Assembly (NCBI RefSeq): GCF_030534315.2 | Contig: NZ_CP130558.2 | Location: forward strand, 1,516,001 to 1,580,000 | Length of the DNA: 64,000 bases | Source of the DNA: Thermoanaerobacterium sp. CMT5567-10 | Lineage (GTDB): Bacteria > Bacillota > Thermoanaerobacteria > Thermoanaerobacterales > Thermoanaerobacteraceae | Direction: 5' to 3' | Part shown: positions 35,099 through 43,086 of the stretch, piece after piece | How positions within the stretch are numbered: position 1 is the first letter of the stretch | How the letters are laid out: every line of letters begins with the position of its first letter | Made by a program: the position numbers and the translations under genes | Notes under the pieces: generated by a model | Told to the model about the DNA's origin: nothing | What the model saw: only the letters and a program-made list of their open reading frames with translations | The model's database searches: none

Positions 35099-35151
35099 AT
35101 CTATCATACCTCGCAGTATTTTTTTCAAAAAACAAGACAGGTAAAACCTGT

Positions 35152-36159
35152 CTACTTAAGTATATAAACTCTTACAGTTCGTCTTCCCCAATTACATGCT
35201 TCTTTATACGATGTAAAGAACAAATCGATGATATTGCCTTTTATCGCTTCCCCAATATCTGCTGCAACCCCAGGCCCATACCCCTCAACATATAACCTGG
35301 TACCTAATGGTATCACACGAGGATCAACAGCAATTATGCCACGCCTTACTGTAGCGCCTGTATAAGTTAAAGAACCAGGCGGTGCATCATATCCTGTGGC
35401 ATCCATTATCTTCATCTCTCTATATCTATAGGTCTCTCCCCTTGATGTAGTCAAAAGCCCCAATGTACCTACCTGCACTATCTCGTTTATAGGGTTTTGC
35501 ACTACAACATCTTTTAAAACTTGGCGTGATATTTCCTTTCCATCTTCATATGTAATCTTTATTGTTTTTTCACGCTTTCCGTTTTGTCCTTCCTGTACAA
35601 CCTTCGTCTGTCCTCTTGCCATATCATCATTTTTTACTGTCTGTACTTCGTAAGCTATATCTTCATCTTGTGTAATAATCTTTTCATCTACTCTGGTTAT
35701 TGTAACATTCATACCGCTGTATGTTTTGCTAGTTATAGGGGTGCTTATTTTATCGATAGGGCTTAGTGTGATTTTCCCTTGTGCTAATACATCTTTTAAT
35801 GTTGGCTTTACTGTGTATATTGTTATATCTTTTCCATCAACGTGAATTACCACGGGGTATGCTCTTTTGATGTTTACCTTCATGCCTTCTTTTAATTTTG
35901 AATCCAATGAAGGTGTAATAACATCTTCTTTTCTAAACTTTATATTTTTCTCTGCTAATAAATCTTTAACTGTGCTTTTAAATGTCGTTGCAACAATTGT
36001 TTTTCCATTATCTGTGATTGTAACTTGTTTTTTCAAGTTAACGTATACACTTATACCTGCTAATGAAATAGCCAATGCAGCCAATATCAGAATTACAGCC
36101 GGTTTTTTGACAAATTCAATAAGTGCAGCCGGCCAAATTCTTCGGTTGCTTGCATCCAT
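35152..36159 (-). CDS. yabE: YabE/RpfB-like G5 and 3D domain protein
   Basis: A 335-residue protein with one N-terminal membrane segment (about 20-42). Then come two or three DUF348 units (T-I-T-D-N-G-K-T and similar), a G5 domain around 175-245, and a C-terminal 3D domain with catalytic-type Asp residues in D-A-T-G-Y, A-V-D-P-R-V-I-P-L-G-T and A-A-D-I-G. Such proteins are peptidoglycan lytic enzymes acting in resuscitation or growth. GAGGAGG precedes the ATG. The place between tatD and ksgA matches B. subtilis. Confidence 0.93.
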   Translation of the reverse strand: MDASNRRIWPAALIEFVKKPAVILILAALAISLAGISVYVNLKKQVTITDNGKTIVATTFKSTVKDLLAEKNIKFRKEDVITPSLDSKLKEGMKVNIKRAYPVVIHVDGKDITIYTVKPTLKDVLAQGKITLSPIDKISTPITSKTYSGMNVTITRVDEKIITQDEDIAYEVQTVKNDDMARGQTKVVQEGQNGKREKTIKITYEDGKEISRQVLKDVVVQNPINEIVQVGTLGLLTTSRGETYRYREMKIMDATGYDAPPGSLTYTGATVRRGIIAVDPRVIPLGTRLYVEGYGPGVAADIGEAIKGNIIDLFFTSYKEACNWGRRTVRVYILK

Positions 36160-36324
36160 TACATAACCTCCTCATTTCTATTGGGAAGACTTTTTATAAT
36201 TTTAATATACCATGTTATTTTTGTCAAATTCATTTCATAATTATTATCTCCATTTCCATATTAAGCTATTAATTATATTATCTACTATATTATTATATTA
36301 TATACATGAAAATATTATGTTTCT

Positions 36325-36353
36325 TTTAAAAAGAAACACGCCCTTTACGGGCG
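36325..36353 (-). terminator. Terminator containing a stop codon
   Basis: On the minus strand CGCCC (36353-36349) pairs with GGGCG (36343-36339), followed by a T-rich run. The stop codon TAA of the Met/Pro-rich gene (36347-36345) lies in the loop, so the last codons form the 5' arm. Confidence 0.7.
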
Positions 36354-36614
36354 CATCATCTGCATCATTTGTGTCATTATCGTATATGCCATAGAAACAT
36401 GATTGTATGCTTCCATAAACATGCTCATGTGCTGCGGTGGGCATTGCATAGGAGGCATCATACCTGGCATCCCCGGCATAGGTCCCATAGATGGTTCGTG
36501 AGGACACGGCATTGTAGGTATGGGTCCCATAGATGGTTGCATTGGACCCGTGTATGGTTCCGGATTAATAGGCGGAACGTTTATGGAATTTTCATTCAAA
36601 TCATCTCTATACAT
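36345..36614 (-). CDS. Small methionine- and proline-rich protein
   Basis: An 89-residue protein with a central Pro/Met/Gly region holding an imperfect repeat (P-S-M-G-P-I-P-T-M-P-C, then P-S-M-G-P-M-P-G-M-P-G) and a C-terminal Met-rich helix (S-M-F-M-E-A-Y-N-H). The composition resembles small spore-coat proteins and metal-handling peptides of clostridia, but I cannot assign it. ATG 36614 follows GGGGG; the longer frame upstream has no ribosome site. Single gene with its own terminator, placed between tatD and yabE. Confidence 0.8.
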   Translation of the reverse strand: MYRDDLNENSINVPPINPEPYTGPMQPSMGPIPTMPCPHEPSMGPMPGMPGMMPPMQCPPQHMSMFMEAYNHVSMAYTIMTQMMQMMRP

Positions 36615-36691
36615 CTTTTTTATATCCCCCTTTATTATTGAAATATCCCATTTCAATACAGTATATGTTCCACTTATTCAATTGCTATAGA

Positions 36692-37459
36692 TTATTTAAA
36701 AGTAATATTAAATAATTTTAAGGCATTTGATGCAGTAATATTGCATACGTCATCATAATCCATATTTTTTATCTCAGCTATTTTCTTTGCCACATATTTT
36801 ACATTCGTAGGCTCATTTCTTTTCCCTCTATACGGCACAGGTGTCAAGTAAGGACTGTCTGTCTCAATTAATAACTTTTCTATCGGCACCTTCATAGCTA
36901 CATCAACGGCCTTTTTCGCATTTTTAAATGTCACTGGTCCACCTAATGAAATGTAGAAGTTCATCTCTATCAATTGGAATGCCATCTCGCTGCTGCCAGA
37001 ATAGCTGTGAAAAACACCTCTTAAATTGCTTGTCCACTCTTTTTTGATAATATCCAGCACATCTCCATGTGCATCCCTACCGTGGATTACTATTGGTAAA
37101 TCATATTTTTTGGCAAGCCTTATCTGTTCTATGAAGCACTGTTTCTGATATTCCACTGGTGGATCGCCGTAATAATAGTCAAGTCCTATCTCTCCTATAG
37201 CAACAACTTTTTCTTGAGATAGCAATTCCTCAATTACCGCAATGTCATTTATCTCCTTTTGCGAATGCTCAGGGTGAATGCCAATAGCAGCATATATAAA
37301 TTCATTGCTTCTAGCAAGCTCAATCGATTTTTTTGACGTCTCAATGCTGGATCCTACATTTATCAAAAATGTAAGTTCATCTTTGCACCTTTTTATAACA
37401 TCTTCCCTATCTTCGTCATACTTTTCATCTTCCAGGTGTGCATGTGAATCTATAATCAT
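36692..37459 (-). CDS. tatD: TatD family deoxyribonuclease
   Basis: A 255-residue metal-dependent TIM-barrel nuclease. Metal ligands are visible in I-D-S-H-A-H at the start, G-E-I-G-L-D-Y near 91, V-I-H-G-R-D-A-H near 128, H-S-Y-S-G near 153 and T-D-S-P-Y-L near 204. The expected role is 3'-5' exonuclease work in DNA repair or RNA turnover. AGGAGA stands before the ATG. In B. subtilis it directly follows metS; here about 5.6 kb of other genes lie between. Confidence 0.94.
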   Translation of the reverse strand: MIIDSHAHLEDEKYDEDREDVIKRCKDELTFLINVGSSIETSKKSIELARSNEFIYAAIGIHPEHSQKEINDIAVIEELLSQEKVVAIGEIGLDYYYGDPPVEYQKQCFIEQIRLAKKYDLPIVIHGRDAHGDVLDIIKKEWTSNLRGVFHSYSGSSEMAFQLIEMNFYISLGGPVTFKNAKKAVDVAMKVPIEKLLIETDSPYLTPVPYRGKRNEPTNVKYVAKKIAEIKNMDYDDVCNITASNALKLFNITFK

Positions 37460-37622
37460 AAAATCATCTCCTAAAGTTTATTATTCATCAATGATATAAT
37501 TTGCAACATCTTTTTTTATTTTAACATATTTTATCAATGGAAAGTATAAACCCAAAAATAATGATCTTATAGAAAAAACAAGATTACTTTGTTTACATAA
37601 TCGTCTACAATTTTACGAAAGA

Positions 37623-38870
37623 TCAATTGATTGATTTAACCTTATTATATGCTTTATATATAAGTGATACAGTAATTTCCGAGATTCCACATAGAATAAA
37701 AATCGCCTTTGCACTAAATACACTTGTTAAAGCGCCACCTATTCCTAAGGATATTATCGATAAAGGATCGACTAATGAACCTAAAAATCCATAAACCTTG
37801 CCTCTATTATCATCATTAGTATTTTCTTGTATTATCGTATCTGTAAGTGTTTCAAATACTACAAATATTACGCCTAAGAAGGTAAAAAGTATTGATGATA
37901 ATAAAAATATTTTGCTGTTGGAAAATGCAATAAGAGTAATTCCATCAAAAAGCAGTACAGTCGTCATAATTGAAATATTATTAAATTTCTTTCCTATTGA
38001 ATTTATCAATATACCTCCAATAAGTCCTCCAACACCTGCTAGAGAAAAAAGCATACCACTTCTTGCTGCAAGCAATTTCTCCCCATCTAGGTAGTTCTTA
38101 ACAAAAATATACACAAGTGGCGTTTGCATACTTATTATAAGCGTACTCAATAGATTAAGATTTATCACCTGTCTTATTACCATGCTGCCTTTGATAAATC
38201 CTATTCCTTGCTTTATTTCACTTACTATATTACTAACTGTTTTTGAAACATCATCAAATATATTCTCATTTTCACCTTCTTTAGCTTTTTCATCTATTCT
38301 AATAAAGGCTATTAAAATCGCAATTATGATAAATGTAAGACTATCTATTAAAAAAGATATATCATTCCCAAATATAGAAACAATTATACCACCTATAGAA
38401 TACCCTACTATCATATTTATACTTGATAAACTGCTTCTTATGCTATTTGCCTCTAAGAGATGGTCTTTATCAACCAAAAGCGGGATAATCGAACTTCTGG
38501 CGGGATATTCAAATGATGTTAGAATACCGTTTATAAAACTAATTATGTATATTAGGCTCATGTCATTTGCAAATATCAATCCAAAAGACGTAAAAGCAAA
38601 TAATATATATAAAATCACTAATATGTTCTTTTTTCTCATCTTATCGACTACATTCCCAGCAAACAAGCCTAACAAAAAACTCGGTATTCCTTCAAGCATT
38701 AGTGTTGCGCTTAAAGACAGTCCACTATTTGTAAGATACAATATTTTGCTTGAGAGAGCTATCGTCGTAAGTCTTGTGCCAATACCCGATATTATATAGC
38801 CAATAATATAAAGCATAAAATTACTATTTGACAACAATGCTCTATTTCTTTTTGCAAAATCATTCATCAT
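37623..38870 (-). CDS. MFS transporter
   Basis: A 415-residue protein with about 12 membrane segments. The loop between segments 2 and 3 has N-V-V-D-K-M-R-K-K, the MFS motif A, and there is a long charged central loop (about 195-225). It resembles the MFS_3 / enterobactin-exporter-like group that often exports macrolides or small metabolites. The start is ATG 38870 or 38867, with AGAAGTG upstream. It is followed by no other gene in the same operon except the DMT protein 54 bases upstream on the same strand, perhaps co-transcribed. Confidence 0.87.
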   Translation of the reverse strand: MMNDFAKRNRALLSNSNFMLYIIGYIISGIGTRLTTIALSSKILYLTNSGLSLSATLMLEGIPSFLLGLFAGNVVDKMRKKNILVILYILFAFTSFGLIFANDMSLIYIISFINGILTSFEYPARSSIIPLLVDKDHLLEANSIRSSLSSINMIVGYSIGGIIVSIFGNDISFLIDSLTFIIIAILIAFIRIDEKAKEGENENIFDDVSKTVSNIVSEIKQGIGFIKGSMVIRQVINLNLLSTLIISMQTPLVYIFVKNYLDGEKLLAARSGMLFSLAGVGGLIGGILINSIGKKFNNISIMTTVLLFDGITLIAFSNSKIFLLSSILFTFLGVIFVVFETLTDTIIQENTNDDNRGKVYGFLGSLVDPLSIISLGIGGALTSVFSAKAIFILCGISEITVSLIYKAYNKVKSIN

Positions 38871-38924
38871 GTCATCACTTCTTTCTACAATCTTTAATTT
38901 AGCCATGTAAATAGCAAGTATTCT

Positions 38925-39347
38925 TCATTTGCTGTTAATTAATACTAATCCAATAATGCAAAGCAATATACCAATCAAATTCGCCATTGAAATATTTTCT
39001 TTAAATAATATTATACCTATGGGAATTAATAATAGTGTAACAGATACGTTTGAAACTATTGCACCAAAACTTATATCCCATCCTACCCTATATGCAAGGA
39101 GAAATCCCAATTCTAATAAAATTATAGATAATCCTAGAGCGCAACTTGTCCAATTTAATCCTTTAAATGAATCAATTAAATCAATATTTTTATGATAGTA
39201 AATAAACACTATCAAAGAACCTATTAATGCAGTACAATATGTCAAAATTAGTGATGCAATTGGATCTGACTTTTCTGGTATCATTTTTTGAAAAATATGG
39301 TAAAACACATTAGCAATAACAGTTAGTATAATTGGTATATAGTACAA
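38925..39347 (-). CDS. Half-size DMT/EamA family transporter
   Basis: About 140 residues with four or five membrane segments, one EamA unit only, so it should work as a dimer like SMR proteins. The C-terminal L-I-G-I-L-L-C-I-I-G-L-V-L-I-N-S-K is typical of EamA repeats. The start is uncertain: a TTG at 39347 best fits the AAGGGGTGG site; a GTG at 39356 overlaps that site. The substrate is unknown; members move drugs, sugars or metabolites. The gene lies at the edge of the accessory segment. Confidence 0.75.
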   Translation of the reverse strand: MYYIPIILTVIANVFYHIFQKMIPEKSDPIASLILTYCTALIGSLIVFIYYHKNIDLIDSFKGLNWTSCALGLSIILLELGFLLAYRVGWDISFGAIVSNVSVTLLLIPIGIILFKENISMANLIGILLCIIGLVLINSK

Positions 39348-39517
39348 AAATCCCACCCCTTACTCATATTACATTCTTTGTAATTTGCCCCAAAATTTAA
39401 ATTAATCTTATAATAACACTAATGTTGAATTTTAACAATAACCGTATAAATATCGTCTGGTATATTTTTTGAGATGCAAGTAAAAAATCTATTTACACAA
39501 ATAAACTATAATCATTC

Positions 39518-39546
39518 TTGACCTTACATTTATGATAAAATAAACT
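39518..39546 (+). promoter_or_regulatory. Possible promoter of the XRE-TPR regulator
   Basis: TTGACC (39518-39523) is followed after 17 bases by TAAACT (39541-39546); a TATAAT at 39547-39552 is slightly further away. AAGGATGG at 39571-39578 then serves the regulator. Confidence 0.35.
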
Positions 39547-39585
39547 TATAATATAAAAATGACATATTAAAAGGATGGTAATTGT

Positions 39586-40282
39586 ATAGAATTTTTAACC
39601 CCTGGTGAAAAAGTTAAAAAAATAAGAAAAATGCTCAGGATAAAGCAAAAAGAACTACAGGATGAAAACATAACAAGAGGTTTTATAAGCATGATTGAAA
39701 GCAACAGAAGCAGAATGAGCATTGACACTGCGAAAAAAATTGCAAAAAAATTCAATGAAAGAGCAAAAGAACTTGGTATAAATTTAAACATAAATGGAGA
39801 ATATCTTTTTTTAACTCCAAAGCAGGAAGCAGAAAAATATTGCCTTGAAAAATTAAATAATAATATAGAACTTGAACACATAAAAGATATTGACGAAATA
39901 ATTGAAATTTCCGAAAAATACGGATTGACTGAAATAAAAATTAAAGCTTATATAAAAAGAGCAGATTTGGAATTTGAAAAACATATATATAAAAAACGAA
40001 AACTACAACGAAGCTTTAAAATTACTTGAAGAGGGCATAAATCTATCATATAAAAATAACGATATTGAATATATATTGAAAGGAAACTATATGCTAACTG
40101 ACATTTATAAATATTTAGACGACAATAAAAATCTTAATAATACTTACATGAAAATAATAGATGTATTAGAAAATGTAAATAATGAACGTGAAATCATAAA
40201 AATCTTTGCAAGTTTGTCCCTTATGAATCTCGAACAAGGAAATACTAAAGAATGCAAAGACTATCTTAATAAAATAAAATAA
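39586..40282 (+). pseudogene. XRE-type HTH plus TPR regulator (RRNPP quorum-sensing type), frameshifted
   Basis: The first part encodes an XRE helix-turn-helix (G-E-K-V-K-K-I-R-K, K-Q-K-E-L-Q, R-G-F-I-S-M-I-E-S) and then helical TPR-like sequence, as in peptide-responsive regulators of the RRNPP group in clostridia. The expected Met is an ATA at 39586, 7 bases after AAGGATGG; no ATG, GTG or TTG is in frame before ATG 39631, which would cut into the HTH. Near 39990 the frame runs out at a (TA)n-A6 tract and ends at 40029; the TPR sequence continues in the next frame (I-K-N-E-N-Y-N-E-A-L) to 40282. A two-base loss in the TA repeat would explain it. The rejoined product, about 230 residues, is still short for the family. 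Confidence 0.75.
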
Positions 40283-40304
40283 TTAAAAAAATAAACCAAA
40301 ACGA

Positions 40305-40348
40305 ATATGCAATTAAAATAAATACATTTTAATTGCATATTTTTCTTT
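40305..40348 (+). terminator. Terminator after the regulator
   Basis: A perfect 14-base stem (40305-40318 with 40327-40340), an 8-base loop, then TTTTCTTT. Confidence 0.85.
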
Positions 40349-40437
40349 ATAATAGTACAATATATTTGTATATATACCATAAAATGTAATTATTGCAATA
40401 TAAAAATTAAATATTAATAATGGGAGGTGCAAATTTG

Positions 40438-40575
40438 ATGAAGAAAAATATTTTAAAAGCCATAGGATTTGTATTGATTTTTATAACACTATCAACATTA
40501 GTTATCAAAATTAAGACATACGAAGATCCTCCATCAATCGGACTTAATGTAGTAATAACAAAAAATGTAATGTAA
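40438..40575 (+). CDS. Short exported pre-peptide, candidate quorum-sensing signal
   Basis: A 45-codon gene. GGGAGGTG (40422-40429) is a strong ribosome site 8 bases before ATG 40438. The product has a charged start (M-K-K-N), a hydrophobic core (about 8-23) and a polar tail ending G-L-N-V-V-I-T-K-N-V-M. Size, export signal, the position just downstream of an HTH-TPR regulator on the same strand, and its own strong terminator all fit the pre-pro-peptide of an RRNPP system, where a C-terminal fragment is released outside and re-imported. The mature peptide and its processing are unknown. No similar peptide is recognised from memory. Confidence 0.7.
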   Translation: MKKNILKAIGFVLIFITLSTLVIKIKTYEDPPSIGLNVVITKNVM

Positions 40576-40580
40576 AAGAA

Positions 40581-40628
40581 AATGCAACTAATTTTATTTG
40601 GAAATTAGTTGCATTTTTAGTTTTTTAT
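40581..40628 (+). terminator. Strong terminator after the peptide gene
   Basis: A perfect 13-base stem (40581-40593 with 40603-40615), a 9-base loop, then TTTAGTTTTTT. The next 200 bases to 40818 are AT-rich and I see only a 9-codon frame (40712-40741) in them. Confidence 0.88.
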
Positions 40629-40837
40629 ATTATACTATAAGCAAAATTAGTAAAAAAGTTAATCATTACTAATGTGCTAATGACTAATAAAATCTTATCA
40701 TAAGTAAATATCTAAATTTATTATGAAGAGGATGACTAAAAAGATCGTATAAAGTTATTTTAAAAAAATTAATTCCATGATATGACATAAAAGTTATTTA
40801 AACAAAATAAAAACTTTTAAGGATGGTAATCCAAATT

Positions 40838-41365
40838 ATGATTAAAAAAACATTGACTTTAGTAATCATTGTAGCCTTACTAATAATTCAAAATGCTACA
40901 ATGGTTTTTGCTGCTAATACACAAAATTATATTCAACATTATGCATGGTCATCAGATTGGGGAGCTAAAATTTTCGCATTTTATATTGATTATAGCGCAA
41001 GCAATTATACTAATTAGCCGATGAAATATATACAAAATCATTATGTTTCAGCTTTCAACCAACAACCTTTAAACCCTGAAATAGGTAATGGTAATTGCTA
41101 TCTAGTTGGTATTGATTTTACAGGTAGTAGCTCTGGTACTTTAATAGACACGTCAGATAGTTCAAAATTCATAAAAAATCCAAATGGATCAATATGGAAC
41201 CCTAATACACTAGTTTATTTCGATTTATATAGTTCAAGTATAATAAGCTATTATTCTACATCCGTAAAAACTATAAATGCATCTGTAGAAACAATTTTCC
41301 ATCTGGATCCGAGTTGGATACCTAGCAATTGGACAGATTACACAAATTTATCATTTACTTTCTAA
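40838..41365 (+). pseudogene. Exported protein gene interrupted by a TAG codon
   Basis: The frame starts at ATG 40838 after AAGGATGG, with a signal peptide (I-K-K-T-L-T-L-V-I-I-V-A) and a likely cut after V-F-A. At codon 60 (41015-41017) it meets TAG, and the same frame then runs on for 115 codons to 41365 (P-M-K-Y-I-Q-N-H to S-F-T-F), with Ser/Thr/Asn-rich extracellular-type composition. One base change would restore it. No homologous family is recognised. Only the N-terminal 59 residues would be made without suppression. It opens a run of three genes for exported proteins. Confidence 0.7.
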
Positions 41366-41383
41366 AAATTGAGGTGAAACTGT

Positions 41384-42109
41384 ATGCAAAGAAAAAAAAT
41401 TTTTTTATTAATCAGTCTGATTATCATTTTGTCACTAAGCATTGTTACAGCTGCTTTTTCACTATCAGCAAAAAATCCTAGCAACGAAGCAAATCAATTG
41501 CAATTAAATAATGTCTTTAAGAATGTCGGTAACTTTTTAAGAGGTAATAAAGATAAACTGCAAGTTGATAAGGGAGATATAATTGCTAAAGTTAATAATA
41601 TACCAATATATAAAAGTGAATTTGAGCTGCAGAAGGGACTGACGTTGGCTTCAGATGCAGAAATAAGCAATATAGACAATTATATCTTGAATAAACTTGT
41701 TAGAAAAAAAGTAGAAGAATACTTGGCATCAAGTTATAATCTAAAAGTTTCACAAGACGAAATAAATTCATATATAGAAAAAGAAAAAAAGGAATTTGCT
41801 GATTACCCAGAAGCTAACCAAATGTTGCAAGAAATGATTTCTGCAAGTGGCATGACATCCGAAGAATACTGGAATACTTATGAAAAATATAATGTTAAAA
41901 GATTGTTGTTATTTGATAAATTGTACAATGCAATTATAAATAATGGAATAAGAAGTGGAAAGTTAGAAAAAACTAACAGCACAACTTTTAGCCCACAAAG
42001 TGAATATAAAAATTATGTTGATAATATTATAGAACAATATGTAAAACAAGCTAAAATATCAATTAACGACAAATATAAAGATATGTTTAAAGATTTTACA
42101 GTTAATTAA
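41384..42109 (+). CDS. Exported SurA-N-like protein
   Basis: A 241-residue protein with an N-terminal signal or anchor (about 5-28, L-L-I-S-L-I-I-I-L-S). Residues 65-200 resemble the SurA N-terminal chaperone module: I-A-K-V-N-N-I-P-I-Y-K-S-E-F-E followed by L-N-K-L-V-R-K-K-V. The parvulin isomerase domain of SurA/PrsA is absent. A role as a foldase-like chaperone for neighbouring exported proteins is possible but inferred. GAGGTG lies 9 bases before the ATG, and it starts 18 bases after the broken exported-protein gene. Confidence 0.8.
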   Translation: MQRKKIFLLISLIIILSLSIVTAAFSLSAKNPSNEANQLQLNNVFKNVGNFLRGNKDKLQVDKGDIIAKVNNIPIYKSEFELQKGLTLASDAEISNIDNYILNKLVRKKVEEYLASSYNLKVSQDEINSYIEKEKKEFADYPEANQMLQEMISASGMTSEEYWNTYEKYNVKRLLLFDKLYNAIINNGIRSGKLEKTNSTTFSPQSEYKNYVDNIIEQYVKQAKISINDKYKDMFKDFTVN

Positions 42110-42140
42110 AATCAAGTAAGAACTAAATAATTATTTTATA

Positions 42141-42192
42141 CAGCATCCTCTTACACCATAGTACGTACCGTTCTATATACGGCGGTTCATTA
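42141..42192 (-). mobile_element. Possible relic of a group II intron 3' end
   Basis: Read on the minus strand, this stretch has GAACCGCCGTATA, then GGTACGTAC and GGTGTAAGAGG. This resembles the domain V region that follows reverse-transcriptase genes in bacterial group II introns, but with changes that weaken the hairpin. No reverse transcriptase is nearby. I recognise the pattern only from memory. Confidence 0.3.
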
Positions 42193-42213
42193 AGATTTAG
42201 GGAGGAAAAATAA

Positions 42214-42951
42214 ATGAAACGAAAATTAATTATGATTGCGACATTGTGCATGCTCATCATATTTTCTATTGGTACCATTAGTTATGCTGTCTCTCCTCAA
42301 GTGCAAGCCAATATTGCCGCACAAGACAGCTTTAAAACATTGCTTAAAAGTATTAATACAGAATACCGCGATTTTTATTTTACAACAAAAGATGAAGTAT
42401 CAATGGCAAAGCTGGGAAATCCAATTCAATGGGCCACTATTGATATTAATAAATATGATCCTTCAATAAAAATAAGTGATCAAGTCACTCGTGAACCATT
42501 TTACACATACCCGGTAATAGCTGGAAACAATGTAATAACCGATTTTTCAATCATATTAAAGGATGAAAAATGGCATGTTGTAGATTTTGGCGGAGCATTA
42601 ACCAAAAATATTTATAAATTAGCAAATGAAAATAACTTTAATCCGGACGATTGCTTTTTACTGAATTTTGGTGGTGATATATTTGTGATTGTTAATACAA
42701 ATAGAGAAGAGATGGCCTTTTCACCGTATTACTCTGATCAAAATGCTGGTCTAAAAGAAAAAACACTTGTGAACAGCGATATTATTAAAAAATCTTTTAT
42801 GAACAAAGTGCGTAATATTCAAGAAAAAGCAAAAGAGGGAAATTATAAAACAATAGGCAGCAATGAAGCTCTATATGGACTTCCTCCGTTAGAATTCAAG
42901 CAGAAAAGCATTTTCGAACGTTTATCTATTTATTTTAATCATTTATTATAA
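42214..42951 (+). CDS. Exported protein of unknown function
   Basis: A 245-residue protein with a clear signal peptide (M-K-R-K-L-I-M-I-A-T, cut probably after S-Y-A near residue 25). The mature part has a mixed alpha/beta pattern with Y-P-V-I-A-G-N-N-V and W-H-V-V-D-F-G-G and no Cys except one in D-D-C-F. I recognise no family. GGGAGG precedes the ATG. It is the last plus-strand gene of the accessory segment and is closed by a hairpin shared with metG. It may belong with the SurA-like and broken exported proteins upstream. Confidence 0.8.
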   Translation: MKRKLIMIATLCMLIIFSIGTISYAVSPQVQANIAAQDSFKTLLKSINTEYRDFYFTTKDEVSMAKLGNPIQWATIDINKYDPSIKISDQVTREPFYTYPVIAGNNVITDFSIILKDEKWHVVDFGGALTKNIYKLANENNFNPDDCFLLNFGGDIFVIVNTNREEMAFSPYYSDQNAGLKEKTLVNSDIIKKSFMNKVRNIQEKAKEGNYKTIGSNEALYGLPPLEFKQKSIFERLSIYFNHLL

Positions 42952-43057
42952 CAATTATTATACAATTTGATCAGCATTCTAAGCTCTTATTAAATAACTG
43001 GAAGCTTGTCTTGTATATACTAAAAATACAAGTTAAACAAACTTAAGATAAAATAAT

Positions 43058-43086
43058 GGCGGGCATTACCCGCCTTACTTTTTTAT
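43058..43086. terminator. Bidirectional terminator before metG end
   Basis: GGCGGG (43058-43063) pairs with CCCGCC (43069-43074), loop CATTA, followed by T-rich sequence on the plus strand; on the minus strand it follows the metG stop with an AT-rich tail. Confidence 0.75.

Noticed and set aside
40712..40741. Nine-codon frame M-K-R-M-T-K-K-I-V as a second signal-peptide gene
   Set aside because: No ribosome site and too short for a hydrophobic export segment.
41015..41017. TAG as pyrrolysine
   Set aside because: No pyl genes or PYLIS-like structure are visible, and another nearby gene is broken by a different mechanism.
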